From Rhodoferax koreense (lineage in GTDB: Bacteria > Pseudomonadota > Gammaproteobacteria > Burkholderiales > Burkholderiaceae_C), in assembly GCF_001955695.1 (NCBI RefSeq), contig NZ_CP019236.1, positions 3,844,001 through 3,908,000 of the forward strand: DNA of 64,000 nt. The letters are read 5' to 3'. Of the stretch, positions 25,400 through 32,390 are shown one piece after another. The translations under genes and the position numbers were made by a program. Every line of letters begins with the position of its first letter. Within the stretch, counting starts at the first letter, position 1. Below the pieces are notes generated by a model. That model was not told where the DNA came from. It was given only the letters and a program-made list of their open reading frames with translations, and made no database searches.

Positions 25400-26677
25400 T
25401 CATTTCTTGACAGGTTCGTCAGGCTTGCCGGCATTGCCTTCGATGTACGGGCTCCATGGCTTGGCCTTGACCGGGCCAGGCGTCTTCCACACCACGTTGA
25501 ACTGGCCGTCGGCCTTGATTTCGCCGATGAACACCGATTTGTGCAGGTGGTGGTTCTTCGCGTCCATTTCGGAGACGATGCCCGAAGGTGCGTTGAACTT
25601 CTGGCCGGCCATCGCGGCGATGACCTTGTCGGTGTCGGTGGACTTGGCCTTCTCCACAGCCTGCTTCCACATGTTGATGCCGATGTAGGTGGCTTCCATC
25701 GGGTCGTTGGTCAGAGGCTTGTCCGAGCCGGGCAGCTTCTTGGCCTTGGCGTAGTCGCTCCACTTCTTGATGAACTCGGTGTTGGCCGGGCTCTTGATGC
25801 TCATGAAGTAGTTCCAGGCGGCCAGGTGACCGACGAGTGGCTTGGTGTCCACGCCGCGCAGTTCTTCCTCACCCACGGAGAAGGCGACGACCGGCACGTC
25901 CTTGGCCTTCAGGCCGGCATTGCCGAGTTCTTTATAGAACGGCACGTTGGAGTCACCGTTGATGGTGGAGACCACGGCCGTCTTGCCGCCAGCGGAGAAC
26001 TTCTTGATGTCAGCCACGATGGTCTGGTAATCGCTGTGGCCGAACGGGGTGTACTTCTCGTCGATGTCCGATTCCTTCACGCCCTTGCTCTTCAGGTAGG
26101 CGCGCAGGATCTTGTTGGTGGTGCGGGGGTACACATAGTCGGTACCCAGCAGCACCCAGCGCTTGGCGCCGCCGCCGGCCTTGCTCATCAGGTAGTCGAC
26201 GGCGGGGATGGCTTGCTGGTTGGGCGCTGCGCCGGTGTAGAACACGTTCTTCGACAGCTCTTCACCTTCGTACTGCACGGGGTAGAACAGCAGGCCGTTC
26301 ATTTCCTCGACCACCGGCAGCACCGACTTGCGCGACACGGAAGTCCAGCAGCCGAAGATCACGGCGACCTTGTCCTGGCCGAGCAGTTGCTTGGTCTTCT
26401 CGGCGAACAGCGGCCAGTTGGAGGCCGGGTCGACGATCACGGGCTCGAGCTTCTTGCCCAGCACACCGCCCTTGGCGTTGATCTCGTCGATGGCCATCAG
26501 CACGGTGTCTTTCAACACGGTTTCCGAAATGGCCATCGTGCCCGACAGGCTGTGCAGCACGCCGACCTTGATGGTGTCCTGCGCATAGGCAGGCAAGGCG
26601 GACAAACCCGTCATGGCCGCAACGGCGGTAACGGCGGTGGCGGCACTGAGGGCCTTGAGGGTGAAACGACGTTGCAT
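25400..26677 (-). CDS. urtA: Urea ABC transporter substrate-binding protein UrtA
   Basis: This 425-residue periplasmic protein has a signal peptide with twin Arg near the start (MQRRFTLKALSAATAV...AYA) and the UrtA hallmarks: IKVGVLHSLSGTMAISE, ASNWPLFAEKTKQLL, FGCWTSVSRKSVLPVVE, LLFYPVQYEGEELSKNVFYTGAAPNQQ, and MEATYIGINMWKQAVEKA. It captures urea (and possibly short amides) for the UrtBCDE complex. GGAGAAG is 5 bases from the ATG. It is the first gene of the operon; a perfect palindrome lies about 105 bases upstream. Confidence 0.96.
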   Translation of the reverse strand: MQRRFTLKALSAATAVTAVAAMTGLSALPAYAQDTIKVGVLHSLSGTMAISETVLKDTVLMAIDEINAKGGVLGKKLEPVIVDPASNWPLFAEKTKQLLGQDKVAVIFGCWTSVSRKSVLPVVEEMNGLLFYPVQYEGEELSKNVFYTGAAPNQQAIPAVDYLMSKAGGGAKRWVLLGTDYVYPRTTNKILRAYLKSKGVKESDIDEKYTPFGHSDYQTIVADIKKFSAGGKTAVVSTINGDSNVPFYKELGNAGLKAKDVPVVAFSVGEEELRGVDTKPLVGHLAAWNYFMSIKSPANTEFIKKWSDYAKAKKLPGSDKPLTNDPMEATYIGINMWKQAVEKAKSTDTDKVIAAMAGQKFNAPSGIVSEMDAKNHHLHKSVFIGEIKADGQFNVVWKTPGPVKAKPWSPYIEGNAGKPDEPVKK

Positions 26678-26781
26678 CTGAGCTTCTCCAAAGTTGATTG
26701 AATCCTCGCCGCGATGGCCCCGTGTCTTTCGGGACTGTCGCGTCGATGGACCAACTTTAGGGAAGCGGGTCGGAATCGGAA

Positions 26782-26799
26782 ATACGCCGGGTGGCGTAT
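26782..26799. promoter_or_regulatory. Palindrome upstream of urtA
   Basis: ATACGCC-GGGT-GGCGTAT (26782-26799) is a perfect inverted repeat with 7-base arms. It lies 105 bases before the urtA ATG and 12 bases after the stop of the small gene upstream. It lacks a T run, so it is more like an operator or leader structure than a terminator. No sigma54 promoter pattern was found in the urtA upstream region. Confidence 0.5.
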
Positions 26800-26811
26800 C
26801 CCGCCGCCCGG

Positions 26812-27042
26812 TCAGTGGGCCAGCGCGGCCACCATGTGCTCGGCCGCCTGCGCGGCTTCGTCGCGCGTAGACCAGCTCTGGCCATTGCCGGCCAGGGGCG
26901 CCAGGCCTTCCACGTGCACCACGTCAATGGTCCACGGCCCGTCGCCGACGCGGCACAGCCGGGCCATGAAGTTGCGGCCATTGGCCATGCCGGGGACATA
27001 GGCCTCGATCGTTTCGGGCTCGGGTGTTTGCTCGTGTTCCAT
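26812..27042 (-). CDS. Small hypothetical protein (76 aa)
   Basis: This 76-residue protein begins MEHEQTPEPETIEAYVPG. It contains NGRNFMARLCRVGDGPWTIDVVHVEGL and ends in a helix, SWSTRDEAAQAAEHMVAALAH, so it looks like a small alpha/beta domain. I do not recognise the family. A GTG at 27063 would add seven residues, but the ATG at 27042 is preferred. It lies between the secreted hypothetical protein (27 bases upstream) and urtA on the same strand, so it may share a transcript with the former. Confidence 0.65.
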   Translation of the reverse strand: MEHEQTPEPETIEAYVPGMANGRNFMARLCRVGDGPWTIDVVHVEGLAPLAGNGQSWSTRDEAAQAAEHMVAALAH

Positions 27043-27069
27043 CGGGCGCTCTGAAAAAAGCACGGATTA

Positions 27070-27669
27070 TCAGGGCGCCGACACCCGCACCTGGATCAAT
27101 TGCCGCACGTTCGCCGCCGCGCGGCTGCTGTAGACGCCCTTTTGCGCCTGCTCACCGCCGGTGGACGCCAGCGTCACCCACTGCCCGAGCGGCGCACTGA
27201 CCGTGGTGCTGAACTGGCTGCGCTGCTGGTTGGGCAATTCGGCGCCGGTGGAAGCATCGACGCTGGCCGAAGTCACATCGATCTGCAGGCTCACCGGCTG
27301 CTTGCCGCCGGGCCAGCGCGGCGTCACCGTGAAGCCCTGGCCGGCCTCCATCCACACCAGGCCGTAGCTCACGCCCGCCCCTTCGTTGTAGCCCCCTTGC
27401 GACACCGACTGCGTCCACTTCACCGGCAGCGACTGGCCCATGCGCAGCACGGCCTTCTCGCCGTTGCGCACCTGCACCTGCTGCGGCGCCAGTGGCGGCG
27501 TGCGCGGCCGGGTGCCGACCACGTAGCCGGCTTGCTCGTCGATCTGGCGCAGTTCGACCGTGAGGTCGCCACGCAGCGCCTTGGCCGACCCCTTGGCGGG
27601 CGTCTGCGCCCATGCCGGCACGGTGAGGGCCAGCAGGGCTACAAGACGGAATGGAAAATGGGGGCGCAT
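27070..27669 (-). CDS. Secreted hypothetical protein (199 aa)
   Basis: The protein has a clear signal peptide (MRPHFPFRLVALLALTVPAWAQ) followed by a mature region of about 177 residues, predominantly beta by its alternating pattern. Recognisable stretches are GDLTVELRQIDEQAGYVVGT, PQQVQVRNGEKAVLRMG, GLVWMEAGQGFTVTPRWPGG and the C-terminal RQLIQVRVSAP. It resembles short secretin-associated or uncharacterised periplasmic proteins of Comamonadaceae, but the relationship is not certain. The start at 27669 begins the signal peptide; an earlier ATG at 27681 exists. No function can be assigned. Confidence 0.75.
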   Translation of the reverse strand: MRPHFPFRLVALLALTVPAWAQTPAKGSAKALRGDLTVELRQIDEQAGYVVGTRPRTPPLAPQQVQVRNGEKAVLRMGQSLPVKWTQSVSQGGYNEGAGVSYGLVWMEAGQGFTVTPRWPGGKQPVSLQIDVTSASVDASTGAELPNQQRSQFSTTVSAPLGQWVTLASTGGEQAQKGVYSSRAAANVRQLIQVRVSAP

Positions 27670-27704
27670 GGTGCAGGCCATTCTTCCACGAAGGCAGGCG
27701 CCGA

Positions 27705-28343
27705 TCAAACCCTGGGCCGCCACATCTTGAACAAGGCCTCGGGCCCGATCTCGAAGTAATCCGCCGGCCCGCCGCCGCGCAGGATCGGCCGGGCCGCGGC
27801 CGTGTCGTAGATGCCCTCCTTCAGCAGCGTTTTGGCGATGTGCACCGCCACCACCTCGCCGAGGACCAGCCAGGTCGGCACCTTGGTGCCGTCCGCGCCC
27901 TGCAGTTGCAGGATCTGGGAAACCTTGCATTCGAACGACACCGGGCTCTCAAGCACACGCGGCACCTGGATGATTTTCGAGGCGACAGGCGTCAGGCCGG
28001 CCAGCGCGAACTCGTCCACCTCCGGCGGCACTGCCGCGCAACTCTGGTTCATCGGCTCGGCCAGCGCCCGCGTGGCCAGGTTCCAGCCGAATTCGCGGGT
28101 CTGCTCGATGTTGCGCAGGCTGTCCTTGGCGCCGATGCTGGCGAAACCGACGATGGGCGGGATGTAGTTGAAGGCGTTGAAGAAGCTGTAAGGCGCGAGG
28201 TTCAGCCGGCCCTCGGCGTCGTGCGACGAGATCCACCCGATCGGCCGCGGGCCGACGATGGCGTTGAACGGATCGTGCGGCAGGCCGTGGCCGTTTTTGG
28301 GTTCGTAGAAGTGGGTGGTTTCGGTGGTGGGGGTGTCTGGCAA
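27705..28343 (-). CDS. Flavin reductase-like FMN-binding split-barrel protein
   Basis: This protein of about 212 residues has the flavin reductase-like split-barrel fold: FNAIVGPRPIGWISSHDAEGRLNLAPYSFFNAFNYIPPIVGFAS, then NLATRALAEPMNQS and SPVSFECKVSQIL. Proteins of this type bind FMN and either reduce it with NAD(P)H or serve unknown oxidoreductase roles. The start is uncertain: TTG at 28343 (GGGAG upstream) gives a family-like N-terminus (PDTPTTETTHFYEP), while the ATG at 28400 adds 19 unusual residues. It is distantly like the flavin reductase in the catabolic operon at 43552. The flank toward 28.6 kb is the edge of the cassette island. Confidence 0.85.
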   Translation of the reverse strand: MPDTPTTETTHFYEPKNGHGLPHDPFNAIVGPRPIGWISSHDAEGRLNLAPYSFFNAFNYIPPIVGFASIGAKDSLRNIEQTREFGWNLATRALAEPMNQSCAAVPPEVDEFALAGLTPVASKIIQVPRVLESPVSFECKVSQILQLQGADGTKVPTWLVLGEVVAVHIAKTLLKEGIYDTAAARPILRGGGPADYFEIGPEALFKMWRPRV

Positions 28344-28593
28344 GAGGGGCTCCCAGGAGGTGGTCGGTGCAGATGGTGGCTGTCGCCGCTGGCATAGCAT
28401 GCGGGACCGAACGCGGGAAGGCCGACGGCCATTCCTGCAACACGCCCACCCCACACGCCCTGTCGGTTATACCCGCATCGGCTTCGCCACAATCGCCGGA
28501 AGTGGCGTCAGGACTGGATCTCCCGCGCGCTGCAGGCACATGGACAGCGTGAACGTTTTAACGGATATATTTCGAAAACGGAAACGAAATCAC

Positions 28594-28978
28594 GTTAGCC
28601 CTATGGATGCCCAGTCCACTCTCGCGGTAATCGAATACCTGGTGTCCCAATCTGCCGCTCGCGTTGGGAAGGTTGACGGCGAGCGTTCCGGGGTGGCTGA
28701 GGAGTACGTTGCAATCTTTGACGAGTTGGATTCGCTTACCGCAGACGAGTTCTCCGAGGTGCTTGCGATGTACCTGGTTGGCTCCAGTCGAGTGAAAGAC
28801 TTCGAGCAGGCGCGTGAGGTTGCAGTAGCTGCCAAGTTTTCTCCTTTGGAAGCCATGGCTCACGACATCAATCTTCACGTTGTGCTTGCCCGCGGCCTTG
28901 AAGCGTATCGTGATCATGTCCACAAGGGCTAACCCATCCTTGCAGCGGACCGCCTTTGGCAACCGCTGAAGTCAGACG
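28594..28978 (+). other. Integron gene cassette 1 (GTTAGCC core to attC)
   Basis: A core site G^TTAGCC at 28594-28600 is followed 2 bases later by the cassette gene ATG (28603). The gene's stop codon TAA lies inside the R'' core GGCTAAC (28927-28933), and GGCTAAC is the exact reverse complement of GTTAGCC, as required for a circularisable cassette. The cassette would span 28595-28978 (384 bases). The 50 bases left of the core are AT-rich and carry no attC-like hairpin, so they could be an attI remnant. No integrase gene is present in the window. Confidence 0.75.
28603..28932 (+). CDS. Gene-cassette protein of unknown function (109 aa)
   Basis: This 109-residue acidic, helical protein starts MDAQSTLAVIEYLV and includes FDELDSLTADEFSEVLAMYLVGSSRVKDFEQAREVA and HVVLARGLEAYRDHVHKG. 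The pattern faintly recalls DUF3775-type small domains, but I cannot confirm it. Base composition is clearly lower in GC than its neighbours. The ATG at 28603 is chosen because it lies 2 bases after the GTTAGCC cassette core and the stop codon is inside the attC R'' core; the frame is open further upstream (ATG 28540), but that would read through the core site. Cassette position suggests horizontally acquired accessory function. Confidence 0.7.
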   Translation: MDAQSTLAVIEYLVSQSAARVGKVDGERSGVAEEYVAIFDELDSLTADEFSEVLAMYLVGSSRVKDFEQAREVAVAAKFSPLEAMAHDINLHVVLARGLEAYRDHVHKG

Positions 28979-28984
28979 TTGAGG
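28927..28984 (+). repeat. attC site of cassette 1 (interrupted by IS at its 3' core)
   Basis: The order is R'' GGCTAAC (28927-28933), L'' TTGCAGCGG (28940-28948), a 14-base terminal region, L' CCGCTGAA (28963-28970) and R' GTTGAGG (28978-28984). L'' and L' are perfectly complementary if the G at 28942 is left out as an extrahelical base, the defining structural mark of attC sites. Length is 58 bases. The IS1182-family element begins at 28982, inside R', so R' is now formed partly by IS sequence. Confidence 0.85.
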
Positions 28985-30727
28985 CTGTAAAAAAACCTCC
29001 TGCGCCGTGCTGATCCAGTTGAATTGGCATCGCGCTTGCATGTTCATAAGCATGCCGCGCTACAAACCCCAAGAACGCCATAGCCTGCTGCTGCCGGTGG
29101 TGCTCAGTGAGCAGATCGTCCCAGGCACATTTGCCTTCGCACTGGACTACCTGGTCGATCACGAACTGGATCTGTCAGAGCTCGATGCCCGCTTCAGGAA
29201 CGACGAGGTGGGCGCCAGCGCCTACGACCCGCGCGTGATGCTCAAGGTTGTGCTGCTGGCCTACAGCCAGGGCGTGATCTCCAGCCGTGCCATCGAACGG
29301 GTTTGCCAGCGCGATGTGCAGTTCATCGCCATCGGAGGTGACAGCCAGCCCAGCCACGCGCACATCGCCAAGTTCGTCAGCACCCTGGGCGAGCAGATCA
29401 AGCCCTTGTTCGCGCAAGTGCTGATAACCTGCGACGCCCAGGGCCTGATCGGGCGCGAGATGTTCGCCATCGACGGCGTGAAGCTGCCAAGCAACGCCAG
29501 CAAGGAGCGCAGCGGCACCCACGAAGAACTGCGCCACCGCGCACAACGCCTGGACGAGGCCGCCGATCGCATCGTGGAGCTTCACCAGAGCCATGACAAC
29601 AGCACGTCGGAGCAACCCTTGGAGGCCAAACGCCAGGCCCGTATCGACGCTCTGCGCAAAGAGGCAGCGCGCACGCGGGAGTTTGTTGCCACCAGCGAGC
29701 CGCGCACCAACGCCAAGGGACAGGAACTCAAGGCCAACGTCACCGACCCCGAAAGCGCCAAGATGGCCACCAACAAGGGTGTGGTCCAGGGTTACGCCGC
29801 GCAGGCCGCTGTGGACAGTGCCCACCAGGTGATAGTGGCTGCCGATGTGATCGGCGCGGGCTCGGAGCAATCGATGCTGCTGCCCATGATCGAACAGAGT
29901 GCGCCGTACCGCGACGACACCACCCTGGTCACAGCCGATGCGGGCTACCACAGCGATGCCAACATGCAAGCGCTGATGCAACAGAACATCCCGGCGTTGA
30001 TCGCCGACCACCAGATGCGCCAACGCGATGAACGCTTCAAGGACCAAGGCAAACACAAAGCCAAGGGGGACGCGCTGTACGACAAGCAGCCTACGGGCAA
30101 TGGCAAGCCGATCCAACGTTTCAGGCCGCAGGACTTCGAGTTCCATGACGACAACACCGCGACCTGCCCGGCGGGAATGGCGCTCAGGAGCAACGGCAGC
30201 AAATACACCACGGCAACCGGCCAGCGATATCAGCTATATAACGCGCAGGCTGCGGACTGCCAGGAATGCGCTCTGCGCCATCAGTGCCTGAAAGACCCCA
30301 AGAGGGCACGCGGCAGACAGGTCACCCGGTTCGAGCCCAAAGCCAGAGACCCCAACCACCCCAGCGAGCGGATGAAAGGAGCCATCGACTCGGCCAAGGG
30401 GCGGCGCCTGTACAGCCAGCGCATAGGCACCGTGGAGCCGGTGTTCGGCAATATCCGGCACAACAAGTGGCTTACGCGGCTGAATCTGCGCGGGCGCGAG
30501 AAGGTCAACACGCAGTGGCATCTGTACTGCATGGTGCACAACATTGAGAAGCTGGCCAACCGTGGGTGGAGGCAGTGAGAAAGAGGCCGCGGGAAGCGGC
30601 TGCCAAGGGCACAATGGCGGTTCCGAAGGCTTCGGAACTCAGAGACAGTGCAGCTATGAAATTTCCGATCTTACAACGCGATGAATGCCCCGGCCAAAGC
30701 GCGCGGATTGGGGTTTTTGGTCAGCCT
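28982..30727 (+). mobile_element. IS1182-family insertion sequence with 5-bp target duplication
   Basis: Imperfect terminal inverted repeats start AGGCTGTAAAAAAACCTC at 28982 and, read inward from the right end, AGGCTGACCAAAAACCCC ending at 30727 (14 of 18 match). CGTTG directly precedes the left end (28977-28981) and directly follows the right end (30728-30732), consistent with a 5-base target duplication. The 1746-base length fits the IS1182 family. The transposase fills the interior. The insertion point is inside the R' core of the attC site. The exact ends are proposed from sequence alone. Confidence 0.75.
29052..30578 (+). CDS. IS1182-family transposase
   Basis: This 508-residue DDE transposase begins MPRYKPQERHSLLLPV and carries the family features: SEQIVPGTFAFALDYLVDHELDL, YDPRVMLKVVLLAYSQGV, DFAIDGVKLPSNASKE-like first Asp region, LVTADAGYHSD with the second Asp, Cys-rich DCQECALRHQCL, and the C-terminal YSQRIGTVEPVFGNIRHNK with the catalytic Glu. 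It appears full length and intact, so the element may still be active. An ATG at 29040 (MFIS) in frame is an alternative start. Coding strand is the same as the cassettes. Confidence 0.92.
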   Translation: MPRYKPQERHSLLLPVVLSEQIVPGTFAFALDYLVDHELDLSELDARFRNDEVGASAYDPRVMLKVVLLAYSQGVISSRAIERVCQRDVQFIAIGGDSQPSHAHIAKFVSTLGEQIKPLFAQVLITCDAQGLIGREMFAIDGVKLPSNASKERSGTHEELRHRAQRLDEAADRIVELHQSHDNSTSEQPLEAKRQARIDALRKEAARTREFVATSEPRTNAKGQELKANVTDPESAKMATNKGVVQGYAAQAAVDSAHQVIVAADVIGAGSEQSMLLPMIEQSAPYRDDTTLVTADAGYHSDANMQALMQQNIPALIADHQMRQRDERFKDQGKHKAKGDALYDKQPTGNGKPIQRFRPQDFEFHDDNTATCPAGMALRSNGSKYTTATGQRYQLYNAQAADCQECALRHQCLKDPKRARGRQVTRFEPKARDPNHPSERMKGAIDSAKGRRLYSQRIGTVEPVFGNIRHNKWLTRLNLRGREKVNTQWHLYCMVHNIEKLANRGWRQ

Positions 30728-30745
30728 CGTTGAGGCCGTTCAGAA

Positions 30746-31267
30746 ATGACCGAAACCGAGATTGATTCGCTAACACAAGTTCTGCTCCCAAACCCTGGGC
30801 GTGAACTCCTTCGGCATATGCACCATGCAGCGCAGGTCTCGGACTCGACACTGGCCATCTTGTACATAGACATTGATAACTTCAAACGATTTAATGGTCA
30901 CAACGGGCATTTACTAGGCGATGAAGTGTTAAAAGAACTTGCTACCCTTTTAAAGTCACAGCTAGACCCTAAACAAATAGTATTCCGTATAGCCGGTGAT
31001 GAGTTCGTTGTTATTCTTCCTGAAATTACGACGGAAGATGCAAAGTATTTAGCACAAACAATTTGTGATATCGCAAGAAGAAAATTAACCCCACCGCAAC
31101 CCACGCACTGTGGTGACAAACCCTGTCAGGGGCCAATCAAACTAACAGTTTCAATTGGTATTGCCACCATGCGACCCGATGAACGTAGTCATCTGCAGCT
31201 ATTGCAAGAAGCAGAGGACAAAATGTATGAGGCCAAAGAAGCTGGTCGTGGTCGTTATGTAATATGA
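30746..31267 (+). CDS. Minimal GGDEF-domain protein (probable diguanylate cyclase), cassette-borne
   Basis: This 173-residue protein is a single GGDEF domain with almost no N-terminal sensor: LYIDIDNFKRFNGHNGHLLGDEVL, FRIAGDEFVVILPE (AGDEF at 83-87, a variant still active in known cyclases), and GIATMRPDE. A typical inhibitory RxxD site is absent. The product would make cyclic di-GMP from two GTP, if active. GC content is far below the neighbourhood (AT-rich codons such as AAA, TTA). The ATG lies 11 bases after the restored attC core GTTGAGG, and an attC-like sequence follows the stop, so it reads as gene cassette 2, separated from cassette 1 by the insertion sequence. Confidence 0.88.
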   Translation: MTETEIDSLTQVLLPNPGRELLRHMHHAAQVSDSTLAILYIDIDNFKRFNGHNGHLLGDEVLKELATLLKSQLDPKQIVFRIAGDEFVVILPEITTEDAKYLAQTICDIARRKLTPPQPTHCGDKPCQGPIKLTVSIGIATMRPDERSHLQLLQEAEDKMYEAKEAGRGRYVI

Positions 31268-31271
31268 GAAC

Positions 31272-31335
31272 GTATAACTTTACGTTCAAGAGTGACGCCG
31301 CAGAGGCGCATCGCCCCTTGACTCCACGGTCTATA
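31272..31335 (+). repeat. attC-like site after the GGDEF cassette (degenerate)
   Basis: R''-like GTATAAC (31272-31278) lies 5 bases after the GGDEF stop, then an L''-like TTCAAGAG (31285-31292) that pairs with CCTTGA (31316-31321) when one A is left out, then GTCTATA (31329-31335) in the R' position, 6 bases before the next ATG. The invariant GTT of R' is GTC here, so recombination is probably impaired. Placement relative to both genes is exactly that of an attC. Confidence 0.5.
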
Positions 31336-31340
31336 GAATC

Positions 31341-31675
31341 ATGCGCTTCGCTCTTGCCACGTTAATTCTTGCAATAGCTCTGCCCGTTTGGGCGGCGGCC
31401 ACAGAGATTCCAATCATATTTCAGGGAAGTACAGCAAGACCTACCAGGTGCGAGATTACAGTGAGGATTGCTCTCGCACCGATGACGATCAATGCGGCCT
31501 GTTCGATGTCAGCGATGAAGTCGAGATTACCCCGTTGTCAAAATTTTCCGCAGCAGTTCGGATATTTATCGCTGCCGAAAATGAGCACAGTTGCACCCTG
31601 GTCGGTGTAGGAAAGTGGCAGCGCGATCGGCTCGTAGTCGAGCAACCGGCGGAACCCGGGGAGCTTGGTGTTTGA
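31341..31675 (+). pseudogene. Frameshifted small secreted-protein gene (cassette 3)
   Basis: A start ATG at 31341 opens a signal peptide (MRFALATLILAIALPVWAAA) in one frame. From about 31425 the conserved-looking remainder lies in a second frame: KTYQVRDYSEDCSRTDDDQCGLFDVSDEVEI and AENEHSCTLVGVGKWQRDRLVVEQPAE, ending at the TGA at 31673-31675. One frameshift near 31410-31425 separates them. Repaired, it gives a secreted protein of about 110 residues with paired Cys, a pattern like small lysozyme-inhibitor-like or other periplasmic proteins. I do not recognise the family. It follows the degenerate attC directly, as a cassette gene would. Confidence 0.65.
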
Positions 31676-31811
31676 ACCGTGTCAATTGAGTTTTCATCCG
31701 CCGGAATTTCCAGTCTTGACGGCGCACCTATGCAAATATGCGTGAGAAATTGCGGAGCGCGTGCATCGCTCGCAACCTATGACCTAAAACACATACGCGA
31801 GTCGCCATGAT

Positions 31812-31888
31812 GAGTGACCTTATATCGAGCGGACCGCTTCTGGCAGGCTCCGCCCGCGTCCAGCGGCCTCTCATCTCATGAGTTGAGC
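31812..31888 (+). repeat. attC-like remnant at the right end of the cassette island
   Basis: The block AGCGGACCGCTTCTGGCA (31828-31845) matches the left half of attC1 (AGCGGACCGCCTTTGGCA) at 16 of 18 positions, and GTTGAGC (31882-31888) fits the R' consensus GTTRRRY. The right half between them no longer pairs well with the left, so this is a remnant rather than a working site. The region 31676-31811 shows no gene I can support. Confidence 0.4.
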
Positions 31889-31931
31889 ATCACCACCTCC
31901 CTACCATCGCCAAGCCAGACAGGAAACGCCC

Positions 31932-32357
31932 ATGCCTCCCACCGAAATCCAAGCCGGCCAGCTTCGCATCCGTTACCTCATCGACGGCTCGCCAACCGCG
32001 AGCCTAGGCATGTTCGAGCTCTCCGTCCCGCCGGGCTCCAACGTCCCGCCGCACCACAGCCACACCCACAACGAAGAAATCGTCTACGTGCTCGAAGGCA
32101 CGTTGCGCTACTCGGTGGGCGACGAAACGCGCGACCTCACACCCGGCGAAACCATGCAAACCCCCAAGGGCTCCGTGCACGGCTTCTCTAACCCGTTCGA
32201 GAGCGTCGCACGCGCGCTGATCACCCTGGCGCCCGACATCGGTCCCAAGTATTTCGAAGACGTCGCCGCCGTCATCAACGCGGGTGGTCCCCCAGACAAG
32301 GCGGCGCTGGTCGCCGTCATGGCGCGATACGGCCTGGTGCCGGCCGCCCCGAAGTAA
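31932..32357 (+). CDS. Cupin-domain protein
   Basis: This 141-residue single-cupin protein has the metal-binding motif PPHHSHTHNEEIVYVLEG and the second motif PGETMQTPKGSVHGFSN, forming the usual beta-barrel with three His and a Glu. Cupins of this type are often small dioxygenases, isomerases or sensors; none is specified. GGAAACGCCC precedes the ATG. It lies 33 bases upstream of the maleate-isomerase-like gene and may be co-transcribed with it. It is the first ordinary chromosomal gene after the cassette island. Confidence 0.88.
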   Translation: MPPTEIQAGQLRIRYLIDGSPTASLGMFELSVPPGSNVPPHHSHTHNEEIVYVLEGTLRYSVGDETRDLTPGETMQTPKGSVHGFSNPFESVARALITLAPDIGPKYFEDVAAVINAGGPPDKAALVAVMARYGLVPAAPK

Positions 32358-32390
32358 CCATCCGTCGCACACTCCCCGAAAAGGAACCCC

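Noticed and set aside
26678..26811. Sigma54 promoter or riboswitch in front of urtA
   Set aside because: No TGGCAC-N5-TTGC pattern and no recognisable riboswitch structure; only the palindrome stands out.
28540..28602. Earlier start (ATG 28540) for the cassette gene
   Set aside because: It would run through the GTTAGCC recombination core; cassette genes normally start just after it, as the ATG at 28603 does.
30600..30727. The sequence before 30728 as another attC, making the IS a cassette
   Set aside because: It matches the left IS end as an inverted repeat (14 of 18), and no L''/L' arms can be paired.
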